From Dactylorhiza incarnata (taxonomy: Eukaryota; Streptophyta; Magnoliopsida; Asparagales; Orchidaceae), in the NCBI GenBank assembly GCA_033032865.1, contig JAWHQI010000527.1:620001-684000 (forward strand): a DNA stretch of 64,000 nucleotides, read 5' to 3'. Positions 22,201 through 31,260 of the stretch are shown here, one piece after another. A program made the translations under genes and the position numbers. Under the pieces are notes generated by a model. The model had not been told where the DNA came from and searched no databases. It was given only the letters and a program-made list of their open reading frames with translations. Numbering within the stretch: position 1 is the first letter of the stretch; each line of letters opens with the position of its first letter.

Positions 22201-23412
22201 CTATCCTCCGGGCAGTTCCCTGAAGAGGAGGTAGACAAGAGACGCTTCAGGTATAAGTCCGCCTATTACTCTTTGCATGCAGGGGGGCTATATAGAAAGA
22301 CCCTCTCGGGACTCCTGGCCCGTTGTGTCTCCGAGAAGGAGGTCCCGAGAGTGCCAGAAGAAATCCACTCCGGGGAATGCGGCAGTCACTCCGGGAGTCG
22401 GACCCTGGAAGGGAGAGTGCTGAGGCAAGGCTACTTCTGGCCCACTCTCAGCAAAGACGCAACTGAATTCGCAAGGAAATGTCCAAAATGCCAGCTCTAT
22501 GCTCCGCTCCAGCTCCTCCCAGCCCAAAGACTCCGGACCATCACGGCTCCCTGGCCCTTCGCCATATGGGGGTTGGATCTGGTCGGTCCCTTCCCCCAAG
22601 CCAGCGGCCAGAGGAAATTCCTGTTGGTCATGATCGACTACTTCTCCAAGTGGGTAGAGGTGAAAGCACTTGCCAAGGTAACCTCTCAGGTTGTAAGGAA
22701 TTTTGTGTGGGGGGAAATAATTTGCAGGCACGGACTCCCTCTAGCTATAGTGACGGACAATGGGCCACAGTTTGCGAGTGAAGAATTTGTCGGCTTTTGC
22801 ACTCAGCTCGGCATCGACCTCAGGTTCGCTTCGGTCCATCACCCGAGGAGCAATGGGCAGGTGGAGGCGGCAAACAAAATAATCGTCAACCTCCTAAAAA
22901 AGAAAGTGGAGAATCTTCGAGGAAACTGGGTGGAACAGCTACCCTCCGTTCTCTGGGCAATGAGGACTACTCCGAATACCGCCACCGGGGAGACTCCATT
23001 CAAGCTCTCTCACGGGTCCGAAGCCGTCCTCCCCATAGAGTTTGAGATAAAGACCCCCCGGGTGACCGCTGCGAGCGAGGGGGATGAAGAGTGGCTAGAA
23101 GGTAACAATGCAGAACAGAGGCTGTCCTTGGACCTGGTGGAAGAACTCCGGGACTTGGCCACCATCAGGCAGGAAGAGGTCAAGCGGCGGATGGCTCGGT
23201 ATTTTGACAAACATATCCGGATCAGACACTTTCAGAAAGGGGACTTAGTCCTGAAGAAGGTTGATGCGGCCGGCAGAGGGGCCACAGTGGGTAAGCTTAA
23301 CCCCAACTGGGAAGGCCCATATATTGTAAGCGAGGTGCTCAAGTCGGGGGGTATCACCTCCAAGATGTGGAAGGGATACCCCTTGACCGGGCTCGGAGTG
23401 GGGATGACTTGA
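18997..23412 (+). CDS. pol: G1 Pol polyprotein (PR-RT-RH-aRH-INT) with Gag zinc knuckle
   Basis: The frame is 1471 codons. Residues 62-75 form the zinc knuckle (C62, H65, H70, C75). The protease motif LVDNGSS is near 195. RT spans about 490-690 with YVDD near 633. The first RNase H is at about 740-860. The second, Tat-type RNase H begins with DGASG near 914 and has NNQAEYE, TDS and QAD residues. Integrase has an HHCC-like region (near 1120-1165) and the D, D, E residues in GLDLVGP, TDNGPQF and NGQVEAANK. Compared with G2, one codon is missing in RT (DFSLNK against DFTMLNK). Also, a G-run at 23346-23351 is out of phase, so the last 25 residues are not those of the family (the expected end LKRFYP is in another frame). 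It may be inactive. Confidence 0.9.
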   Translation: METPQLGWRQGPMQLPPPPQQAMAIGRGRGRGRGGEAETAAARRRRNRVAEAEAREVAVPYCIFHDVEGHSTDTCPEFLEVKRGRAPPPQQLQPVRIVEVEPREEEEERCEDRADQGNRGGIGVIHGGVGVEATRKASLHTIYRRSVASTSTAPPPAEKIIFTQKDMPSYEDPFCDALVIQTAIENFTVSRILVDNGSSVNVVFKKAFDKMEVEPRRVLASDGPLFGFSGERKEVEGGVGLHVTLGGQSRNCRFVIVDAPSSYSAIFGRPLISAFRCVPSTFHQCLKFNDGGVQVRIRGDPKVARQCYVTAVNTISWMGEAEEWDKVMEEAAEAGGLEVAEEKGEDEVHVQEGVAEVPRAGRKEEEEKAQEGRAEELMVVGKEVEEETQAPACVEEERAWGEQYRLEAVDEVVELKVTTRLGVVEKVRVSGELSPEDQAEILACVQENVDVFAWSAAEMPGIDAEVACHRLNLDPGARPIRQKRRAVADELEGHIREEVGKLLQAGFVSEIQYPGWASNVVMVKKGGGKWRMCIDFSLNKSCPKDCYPLPRIDALVDSAVGFSVMSFLDAFSGYHQIRMHPPDIKDVSFITGDGCYCYKMMPFGLKNAGATYQRMMDRVFREQKGRNLEVYVDDLMVKSRDLETHLRDLEETFGTLRRYKMKLNPLKCVFGASRGKFLGHLLTPTGVEPNPDKVKAVMGLESPRNPKEVQSLTGKLVGLSRFLSKAGEKCAPFFKVLRGNKKFEWTPECEKAFQALKEQLTQTPLLQGPRPGEDLSLYLGVGSEAVSSVLIREEGKKQFPIYYVSRVLKKAELRYPILEKLAFALVVSARRLRPYFQAHSIKVVTDHPLRKIMEGVEHSGRLAKWSVELSEFNITFVPRTSIRAQAVADFMADYAAEVGEHEPPPPEAWKMLVDGASGRYSYGGGIILVSPQGTRIEQALNIHFPITNNQAEYEAVIAGLRLARELGVQDVEVSTDSMVVACQIKGEFEAKDPTLLLYLEKVKGVIGQFRTFSIKHVPREESTQADLLAKFGPQAGGTTSELFRPSIEEGELMEVDQQASWMDPFITFLSSGQFPEEEVDKRRFRYKSAYYSLHAGGLYRKTLSGLLARCVSEKEVPRVPEEIHSGECGSHSGSRTLEGRVLRQGYFWPTLSKDATEFARKCPKCQLYAPLQLLPAQRLRTITAPWPFAIWGLDLVGPFPQASGQRKFLLVMIDYFSKWVEVKALAKVTSQVVRNFVWGEIICRHGLPLAIVTDNGPQFASEEFVGFCTQLGIDLRFASVHHPRSNGQVEAANKIIVNLLKKKVENLRGNWVEQLPSVLWAMRTTPNTATGETPFKLSHGSEAVLPIEFEIKTPRVTAASEGDEEWLEGNNAEQRLSLDLVEELRDLATIRQEEVKRRMARYFDKHIRIRHFQKGDLVLKKVDAAGRGATVGKLNPNWEGPYIVSEVLKSGGITSKMWKGYPLTGLGVGMT

Positions 23413-23496
23413 AACGATTCTACCCCTGAAAACTTTATTATGTCATTCAACCAATATCTTACTTTCGTTTGTTGTGCTTTTGACTGCTGCGGTGCC

Positions 23497-24180
23497 AAGG
23501 TTGGATATGTTGGTGCTGGAGTGCCCCAGATCGATTCCGCTCCCGGGCTTTCACCTAGACGGGGGGTTCTGGTTGATCTCTGGAGAGGCTGGCAAGGTTG
23601 GATATGTTGGTGCTGGAGTGCCCCAGATCGATTCCTCTCCCGGGCTTTCACCTAGACGGGGGGTTCTGGTTGATCTCTGGAGAGGCTGGCAAGGTTGGAT
23701 ATGTTGGTGCTGGAGTGCCCCAGATCGATTCCGCTCCCGGGCTTTCACCTAGACGGGGGGTTCTGGTTGATCTCTGGAGAGGCTGGCAAGGTTGGATATG
23801 TTGGTGCTGGAGTGCCCCAGATCGATTCCGCTCCCGGGCTTTCACCTAGACGGGGGGTTCTGGTTGATCTCTGGAGAGGCTGGCAAGGTTGGATATGTTG
23901 GTGCTAGAGTGCCCCAGATCGATTCCGCTCCCGGGCTTTCACCTAGACGGGGGGTTCTGGTTGATCTCTGGAGAGGCTGGCAAGGTTGGATATGTTGGTG
24001 CTGGAATGCCCCAGATCGATTCCGCTCCCGGGCTTTCACCTAGACGGGGGGTTCTGGTTGATCTCTGGAGAGGCTGGCAAGGTTGGATATGTTGGTGCTG
24101 GAATGCCCCAGATCGATTCCGCTCCCAGGCTTTCACCTAGACGGGGGGTTCTGGTTGACCTCTGGAGAGGCTGGCAAGGC
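23497..24180 (+). repeat. 97-bp tandem array after G1 pol (7 copies)
   Basis: Seven units start with GGTTGGATATGTTGGTGC at 23499, 23596, 23693, 23790, 23887, 23984 and 24081 and are nearly identical. 97 is not a multiple of three, so the open frames in it shift from unit to unit and are artefacts. The 450 bases after it show no gene. A GC-rich stretch with GGCTCGCGAG resembles the U3 words. Confidence 0.95.
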
Positions 24181-24634
24181 TAGCAATAAGGGCCAAGGGC
24201 TAAGATAACAGGTTGAAGTATTAGAGCCAGAAGGATTTGGATCGAGGCTGTTAAGGCCTAAGGTGACAGGTTGAAATACTAAAGTCAGGGAATCTCAGCT
24301 CACGGGATACCTGTCCATGCTCGCCAAAGTCAGGTTCGTCGGGCAGTACTCGCGGGCGGCGATAACCCGGGCTCGCGAGACCCATAAAAAGAAAACCTCG
24401 GCGAGGCGAGCCCAGACACGCGCGCTCGCGAGCCCTCCGAGAGCACTACCACGTAACGATTAGTTATGAGAGGTCGAAAAAGAAATCCACAAGAGAAGAA
24501 ATAAACACAAGCATGATCATAAATGTTAAAAAGTTGTAACTATCACACCCAAGGCCCTCCTATGTTCGGCAGCAATCTCGCCAGCCCAAAAAGAATGATA
24601 TACATTCGCGAGAAGGGGGAAAGAAGAAGAGAGT

Positions 24635-26573
24635 TCATTTTGGGGGGCCCTCGCCATCTTTGCGAGTCCCCAACCATGGCGCCAAGGCGAAGAGGTCCGG
24701 ACAGACGTCTTCCGCTGTGAACTCCATCGCGTCCTCGGCTAGCAGGCTCGCATCCTTAAGGGTCGTGAAAACAAGGTTGGCGACCTCCTGTGCATCTCGC
24801 CGCCTCTGCTCCTCACTTTCGGCAGCCCTCTGTTGGGAGCCGACTCGCCCAGGAGAGGGAGGTAGCACGCTGCGAACCAGCTCATCCACTCGAGCCTTCA
24901 ACATGGTATTCTCCAACTCCAGCTCGTCGTTGCGAGCGAGAAGCTTGGTGACTACGTCGGCATCCCGAGCATCAAACGAGTTAGGAGAAGGCTAGAGATC
25001 GTAAACGGCAAAGAAAAGAGACCCGAGGGTCACTTACCATCTTGCCATGCATCCCGGCGAGAAGGCTTTCCGTCACTTCCTCTCTCTCCTTGAGGCCCTT
25101 GATCTCCTCGCGAGCCTTCTTCAGCTCTTCCCTGTACGCGCGGATGTCCCTGTCCGCCTGCAGATATCGGCGCCCCGCCATATGTGCGAGCTCCGTCGAG
25201 CGGAACTGGGCTCGCATTTCTTCATAGACCAGCTGTCTGGGCCCCATCTCTTTGTAGGCGGCGGCGTCCTCGCGGCCATATAAGCCGAAGGAGATGGAGA
25301 ACGCCTCCTCCCCGGCCTTACCAAGCTCCACCCAGGAAGGGTGAAGGGTGGAGCAGGAAATCCGGTTGGCATGGGGGTCCCAGGCGAGCAGGGGTTCGCC
25401 GAGGATGTCAGAAACTTTCTCGCCTAGACCGAAGTTCCTGTGGCCTTTGGGTTGGGGGGTCCGGAAGAGCTCCCAGCACCCTGGTCCACCGGGGGGTCAA
25501 GCTTTTCCGCAGGGGAAGGAGGCGAGCCGTCGGTCTCGCTTAGATAGACGACCGCGCTCCTATCCTTGGTAGCGGGGGTCTTTCCCTTCAACTTCTTGGA
25601 GGACCGCGAACCCGGCTGACTCGCAGAAGGGGGCCGCTTCTTGCCGGACCCGACGGCGGGAAGGTCGCGGCAAGCCTCTGCCGCTGCGGTCGCGAGAGTG
25701 TCCACCGTGAGAGTGACGCCTTGCGCGTGCGGGGGATTGACGGGGACCTCACGCTCACCTGTAAAGTAAGCGTTATACGACGAAGAAAGGAAAGGAAAGT
25801 GAGGCGCGAGCAAGCCCTACCTTCCCCTTGGGGAACGGCGAGTAACGAATCGACGTTGCGCCGCAGATAAGCGACTTCAAAGTTTTTGCCGGAGAGGTTT
25901 TGGAGGAGTTTGGCGTCGGCGCCGCCCAGCGAGCTCGGAGGGCGGTAAGTGGTGTCATCCCGCTGGATGGGGGTGAAGTGGAGGTTGCCGAAGGGTCCTT
26001 TCACTAGGAGGAACTTCTGGGTCCAATAGTGACTCTTGTTCACCGCCTCACAGACGGTGACGTGCTGACTCGCGAAATAGGTAGTCCCGTCTCGGAAGGC
26101 GCGGAAGGAAAATACCTTGCGGAAGACGAGGAGGCTGAACTCGATCCTCTCTTCCCGCAGGTAACAGGCGAACGCGACAATGTCCGCGATCGCGTTTGGG
26201 GTCAACTGGCTCGGCAACACCCCATAATACCGCAACACCTACAGAGAACGATGAGAAAGTTGCGATAACGGACACGAAGCGACGAGAAGATTAAGCGAAA
26301 TACCTGACGGATTTCAGGCCATAATGGGAGTCGCAACCCATTCTCGAAGTGAGCGATTGGGATCGCGAGCTCGTCAGCCTCGGTCTCGTTCGAGGTAGAT
26401 CTCTCGCTTGGACAGCGAGTCGAGTAACCCTCCGGGAGGTAACGATCGACGACATGTTTGTACTCCTCTGCCGCGATGTTCGCGCAGTAGAACTCGTGGG
26501 CTTGAAACGCTGAGGCGCATTTTGACCGCCCCTCGCTCTCGCCATCCATTCCTGCTTGCTGATTCGTCCGCAT
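24635..26573 (-). CDS. G1 antisense gene B (Transposase_28-like, coiled coil)
   Basis: This gene is read against the element. Exons are 26573-26304, 26238-25821, 25758-25038 and 24991-24635, all with GT-AG borders and matching phases, about 588 residues. A second in-frame ATG is at 26549. Residues about 75-180 (ELAIPIAHFENGLRLPLWPE, then YYGVLPSQLTPNAI and ACYLREERIEFSL) match the plant 'putative gypsy type transposon' domain. A Lys/Arg/Ser-rich stretch (GKKRPPSASQ, KKLKGK) may be a nuclear signal. The C-terminal third is rich in Glu, Arg and Leu (coiled coil). One base is missing in a C-run near 25452-25457, shifting frame inside exon 3; this is a lesion or a homopolymer error. The last intron is only 46 bases. 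A TATA box lies at 26703-26696. The function is unknown. Confidence 0.7.
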
Positions 26574-26695
26574 CGAGTCAGGGAAAGGAAACTTACGAGC
26601 AGCGAACGCGAACACGATCTTGCGAGAACGGAGATGAGCGTAGGCGCGAGAAGACGGGAGAAATAAATGCGACAGGTGGGAGAGTGAATCCGAAC

Positions 26696-26703
26696 TATTT
26701 ATA
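26696..26703 (-). promoter_or_regulatory. TATA box of antisense gene B in G1
   Basis: TATAAATA on the minus strand lies about 120 bases before the first ATG of gene B and about 400 bases after the end of gene A. Gene B can therefore have its own transcript. Confidence 0.6.
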
Positions 26704-27103
26704 AGAAATTCGGGTGGGCACGGGAACCGAAGCGTCGGGAGTGCGGATAGCTAAAATAAAATAAATTTCTACTCAAAGGGGCTGCAGTCTTATGAGCCAG
26801 GGCTCGCCGTCGCGCGATAACTAAATCCCGTCCAAGGCAGGCCCGCGAGGAAAGGGGACCCGGGCATAGCGTTATACAAAAGCTCGCAAGCGCTCCGCGA
26901 GGGCGATCATGCCAAACACAGCGGACGAACCGAATAAACTCCATGCACACCACAGAAGTAAAGGGAAAAAGTTAAAAAAGGAAAAAAACGATAAAAGGCG
27001 AGTCGCGACGGACTCGCGAATATTACCACACCAAATATTGTTCAAACAGACGTCATAAAAGAAATAAAAACAAGGGGATAGTAGCATTCAACCCGCGGCA
27101 GTC

Positions 27104-28333
27104 TCAGGGGTAAGGAAGCCACTTCCAGCGACCCCGACCTCGCTTCCCTGCACGCGGCGGCACTCTCGGATAATGGTATTCGCGAAGCGCTTTAAACTCG
27201 CGCAGGATCATGTGCGCTTGATCCTCGCCCCGCGAGATGTGCACGTCGGGCGAGGTAACATCTGCGCGAGGCACCGGCTCCGCCTCGGCGATCAAGCGCG
27301 CATTCGCGTCTTCCAACACGGCGAATCTCTCGTCAAAGGCAGCCCGGTCCGCGTCATACCTCTCTTCCAACTCGCGTAACATCATGCCGTGTTTCTGAAA
27401 CACCTCGGACACCCGACTCTTCATCCGCACGGGGTCGCCGGGGTCACCCAAGAAATCTTCAATCTGGCTAGGCGAAGGCGGTGGTGACATCTCCATCCTC
27501 CCGTGCTCTGACTCAGGGGTGGCTCCTGGGATTTCAACGAAGAGTTAGTAAGATCTGAGGGCGAGCGAGAGATGGGAGCTCGCGAAAACAGGCTAACCTG
27601 GCGTGGAGGGGGACTCGCGACGGGGGTTGCGCGAAGACTCCGGCCGACCCTGGAAGTTTCCGCAGAATCCCGAGACATGGGGTTTCCCCAGACCAGGAGG
27701 GTATGCCACTCTCTCCGCGACTTGGGCACCGTCGAGAAGCGAGCCGCCTGGACTTCGCCTGCCCATCAGACCGAAGCCAGGGGTCGCCACATTAACCTTA
27801 GGCGGGACCGGCGAGTTCACCGGTGTGGAGCCTTTCTCCTTGAGGCTCGGCGGTGGGGTATCTACATGGGCCACAAACGCGTAGATATCGCCTGGACTTA
27901 AGCAGAGATAAAGGAGGATGCGAGTGACTTACGAGGTTGCGAGAGAGGCGCTTGTTGAGACGAAGTCCCGACCCCAGCATCTAGCGATCCCAGCTTCGCG
28001 GGTGACGAAGCATGGGAAGTTGTCAGCGCAAGGCTCGCCATGCGGTCCTCAGGTGGAGGATTCTGCGAGAAGAAAGGAAATGAGCAAGGAGTCGATGTAA
28101 AGGCTTTAGACGAAGAATGCCTGTTGTGCGAGCTCGGTATTCGGCGGAGGGGACGAGCCAGGTGGCGATGTCGCGTCCTCCCCCGGCGACCTCCTAATCG
28201 ACTTAGCTTTCTTAGTCTGGGGGGAAGGGGAGGTGGCAGGGTTGAACATCCAGGCGTTGCGCTCGGCGGCCCGAGTTTTCGCCATCTCCCTGGAAGCCTT
28301 CAGCCGTTCCAACGCGCTCTGCTTGGTAGACAT
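27104..28333 (-). CDS. G1 antisense gene A (Pro/Ser-rich, coiled-coil end)
   Basis: It is read against the element, with ATG at 28333-28331. Exons are 28333-28112, 28062-27933, 27861-27598 and 27525-27104; the summed length is 1038 bases, exactly 345 codons and a stop. The N-terminus is basic (MSTKQSALERLKASREMAKT, then TKKAKSIRR, a possible nuclear signal). The middle is Pro/Ser/Gly-rich. The C-terminal part (LRELEERYDADRAAFDERFA) is a predicted coiled coil. No known domain is recognised. The first intron is 49 bases with a weak GTCTAA donor, so that border is the least certain. A TATA box lies at 28411-28404. The same position in G3 holds a counterpart of similar design with little sequence identity. 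Confidence 0.65.
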
Positions 28334-28403
28334 TCTGAAGGAGGAGTGATTTCGGCGAGAAAGAAGGAGAAGAAAAGGCTTGACCACAAGCCACGGTGGA
28401 CAG

Positions 28404-28411
28404 TATTTATA
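28404..28411 (-). promoter_or_regulatory. TATA box of antisense gene A in G1
   Basis: TATAAATA on the minus strand lies about 70 bases before the ATG of gene A and about 115 bases inside the 3' LTR boundary. The promoter is therefore in the internal region, not in the LTR. Confidence 0.6.
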
Positions 28412-28511
28412 GTTTCTGGCATGGGACCCACCAAAAAGATTCCCGCCACGTCAGCAGAATCAGCGAACACCAGGGGTTGGATGTATCTTCGCGAGCTTAG
28501 AGCAACCTCGC

Positions 28512-28526
28512 GAAGAGCGGGGATTG
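28512..28526 (+). other. G1 polypurine tract
   Basis: GAAGAGCGGGGATTG directly precedes the 3' LTR. G2 (44920-44934) and G3 (minus strand, 58610-58596) have AAAGAGCGGGGATTG in the same place. Confidence 0.8.
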
Positions 28527-29920
28527 TGTACAACCCCGATGTTCGCCAGGAAGAAATGGCTCGAGGAGGCGAGCCCAGAGGGGGGGACCATGAACTTCGG
28601 CGAGGCTAGCCAAGGAAGAGCACTTCTCTCCGCAGGCGAGCGAGCCCAGCGGAGAGAAGGTAACCAGCTCCTTTGAAGCTCGGCAAGGGTAGCGTAGACG
28701 AGCCCACCCAGAGTAAGTGCGGATAGCCATTTTGGGATTCGCCGAGGTAGTGCGGGCTCGCGAGCTCCACTCGCGAGGAAGGCCATCCCGGGGTGCGGAT
28801 AGCCATTTTGGGATTCGCCGAGGTAGTGCAGGCTCGCGAGCCCCACTCGCGAGGAAGGCCACCTTGGGGTATAGTTAGCCATTTTGGGGTGCGAATAGCC
28901 ATTTTGGGATTCGCCGAGGTAGTGCAGGCTCGCGAGCCCCACTCGCGAGGAAGGCCATCTCGGGGTGCGGATAGCCATTTTGGGATTCGCCGAGGTAGTG
29001 CAGGCTCGCGAGCCCCACTCGCGAGGAAGACCACCTTGGGGTACAGTTAGCCATTTTGGGGTGCGAATAACCATTTTGGGATTCGCCGAGGTAGTGCAGG
29101 CTCGCGAGCTCCACTCGCGAGGAAGGCCATCTCGGGGTGCGGATAGCCATTTTGGGATTCGCCGAGGTAGTGCAGGCTCGCGAGCTCCACTCGCGAGGAA
29201 GGCCATCTTGGGGTACAGTTAGCCATTTTGGGGTGCGAATAGCCATTTTGGGATTCGCCGAGGTAGTGCAGGCTCGCGAGCTCCACTCGCGAGGAAGGCC
29301 ATCTCGGGGTGCGGAATAGCCATTTTGGGATTCGCCGAGGTAGTGCAGGCGAGCGAGCCATGTAATGTGATAATAGTAATTCGAGGGCTCGCCGACCCAG
29401 AGGCTCGCGAGCTCCACTCGCGAGGAAGACCTCGAAGCAGGCCGGCTCGCCCAGTAAAAGTCCAGGGAGGGATTTTTACCAAGAGGCCCCTGGTGGTCTG
29501 CGGTTAGCCTCTCCAAACAGCGGAGTTTGGCTGTTAGCAGACCAATCCGGTGTGCGGATAGTAATAATGGACAGCGGGATTCGGCTATTGACAGACCACA
29601 AAACTAAAATCTATAAATAGACCTCAAAGGGCACCTTGGAAGAGACCGGTTCATGATCTTTGAGCCTTCTTCTCTCCCTAGGTCGCTTTGGTTTGGGCTC
29701 TCTAGCTCTCCAAGGTGCCCGAGTCTTAGCTTTGGCTTGGGAGGGGAAGCGCTCAACGATCTTCCGGGTTAGTGGAGGGACCTCCTCGCTGAGACTAGGG
29801 TCTTTGTTCCTTGCTCAAGTTGTCGGCCTTACCTCTCCCGAGGGACCGGTAAGGGCTAGCTGTCCCTCATTTCGGTGAGGGCCCCGAGCTCCATAAGAGG
29901 CCGAGAAATCGGTTTCAACA
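28527..29920 (+). repeat. G1 3' LTR
   Basis: It is 1394 bases, the same length as the 5' LTR, with about seven single-base differences by eye (for example near 28754, 28871, 29030, 29069, 29477 and 29862). The ATATT duplication follows at 29921. Confidence 0.95.
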
Positions 29921-30936
29921 ATATTCTACGGCGGATCTACGGCGAATTAAGAATACTGACAGTATTTTTAATTCAAAAATACGGCAGTATTTCGATCAAT
30001 CATGAAAAACCAACGGCTTAGATGCGCTACTATCACCATGATCTTAGGTGAGAGTAACTCACCTAATTTTTTTTTCTAATTCTCCCATAATGCCTCTAAA
30101 CCAAAGACAAAAGCAGAAACCTCAAACATATCTTATCTCAGATGTTTGGTGTTGGAAATCAATAACTATGGCACACGTGACCTAAGAATCAAAGCTCAGG
30201 CCATCCCCATGTCCTATTATATAATTTCTTAAATGAATTCATTTCATGCATTAAGTCGAACACAGTGTGCAGAGTTATTTGAAGGAAAATATTAGAGAAC
30301 AGAGGACAAAAATGTCACAGGCTTGGTGGATCAAAGAAAGCTGCAGAAGATTGTGAGAAGAACTGAGAGAGAATCAGAGTCCTGATCATCTCCTTATGAT
30401 GAAGAATACTATCAATTTACACATTTATTATATCCTAACTGCTTCATATCCTAACTGGTATTTAAGGATGTGGAGGAGGCAGAATAAAGAAAAGGAAGAA
30501 GAAGAGATCTTACTGGAGGGGGAGGAGACGGTTTTTTGCAGGTGTTGTCGTGGAAGAGTCGATCTCTACAGTTGGAGTCCTCTCGCGCTGAATCGCGCTT
30601 GCATCTGCGAAGAAGATAATTCAAAGGTCCGCCTGAGGATTCTGAGTGTGGTTTGGTGTGGAGATTCGCTAAGAATAAGGTTTGCGGAAACCTAATTTTG
30701 CACTGCTTTGGTTCACGGAAGCAGAACATTAGTTCGATTGGCGGTAGGGAGAGCGTGAGGGGAGCAACAATGGCTTCGAGTGGTTGCTGGAGTCGATTGC
30801 AGTGGGTCGTTTCCGGCGGATGGGTAGAGGCGAAGGGGAGGAGCGCGAGGCTGGCGAAAAATGTTGAAATACATTTTTTAGGAGGGGCCAGAGTTGTATA
30901 GGCGGTAGTTTTAGTAACCACCTAAAATCGTCGACA

Positions 30937-31159
30937 TCATTCAAGGGGGTGACATTATTCAACATGCAGCTAAATTCGGCGGGCATTGATTTTCGGTGGG
31001 GGCGGGGACATTGGTTTTCGCCGAATGGGCATTGGTCGTGGGCGGGGGCATTCGTTGTGGGCGGGGGCATTCGTCGTGGGAGGGGGCATTCGTCGTGGGA
31101 GGGGCATTTGGCGGGGGCGGGGGAATTCGGCGACATTGGTCGTGGGCATTTTTCGTGGG

Positions 31160-31194
<35 letters not shown>

Positions 31195-31260
31195 ATTCGT
31201 CGTGGGCGGGGCATTCGTCGTGGGAGGGGGCAATCGTCGTGGGCGGGTGCACTCGAACGG
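30937..31260 (-). repeat. Second CATTCGTCGTGGG minisatellite in He6
   Basis: The start of this block (GACATCATTCAAGGGGGTGA) matches 15520-15540 of the same element, and the following units match the He6 tail. It contains a 33-base G homopolymer at 31161-31193. Confidence 0.8.

Larger units (their letters stand above)
16370..29920 (+). mobile_element. G1: complete 13.55-kb Tat-lineage Gypsy element
   Basis: It has two LTRs of 1394 bases, a five-base target duplication, a primer-binding site, gag, a pol with protease, RT, RNase H, a second RNase H and integrase, a tandem array after pol, two antisense genes, and a polypurine tract. The second RNase H between the RT module and integrase, the three-prime tandem array and the extra antisense frames place it in the Tat/Grande/Ogre group of Ty3/Gypsy. 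By eye the LTRs differ at about seven positions, so insertion is recent. Pol carries small lesions, so the copy may depend on others for mobility. Confidence 0.95.

Noticed and set aside
23440..24183. CRISPR-like regular repeats
   Set aside because: The units are contiguous tandem repeats with no unique spacers, inside a plant retrotransposon.
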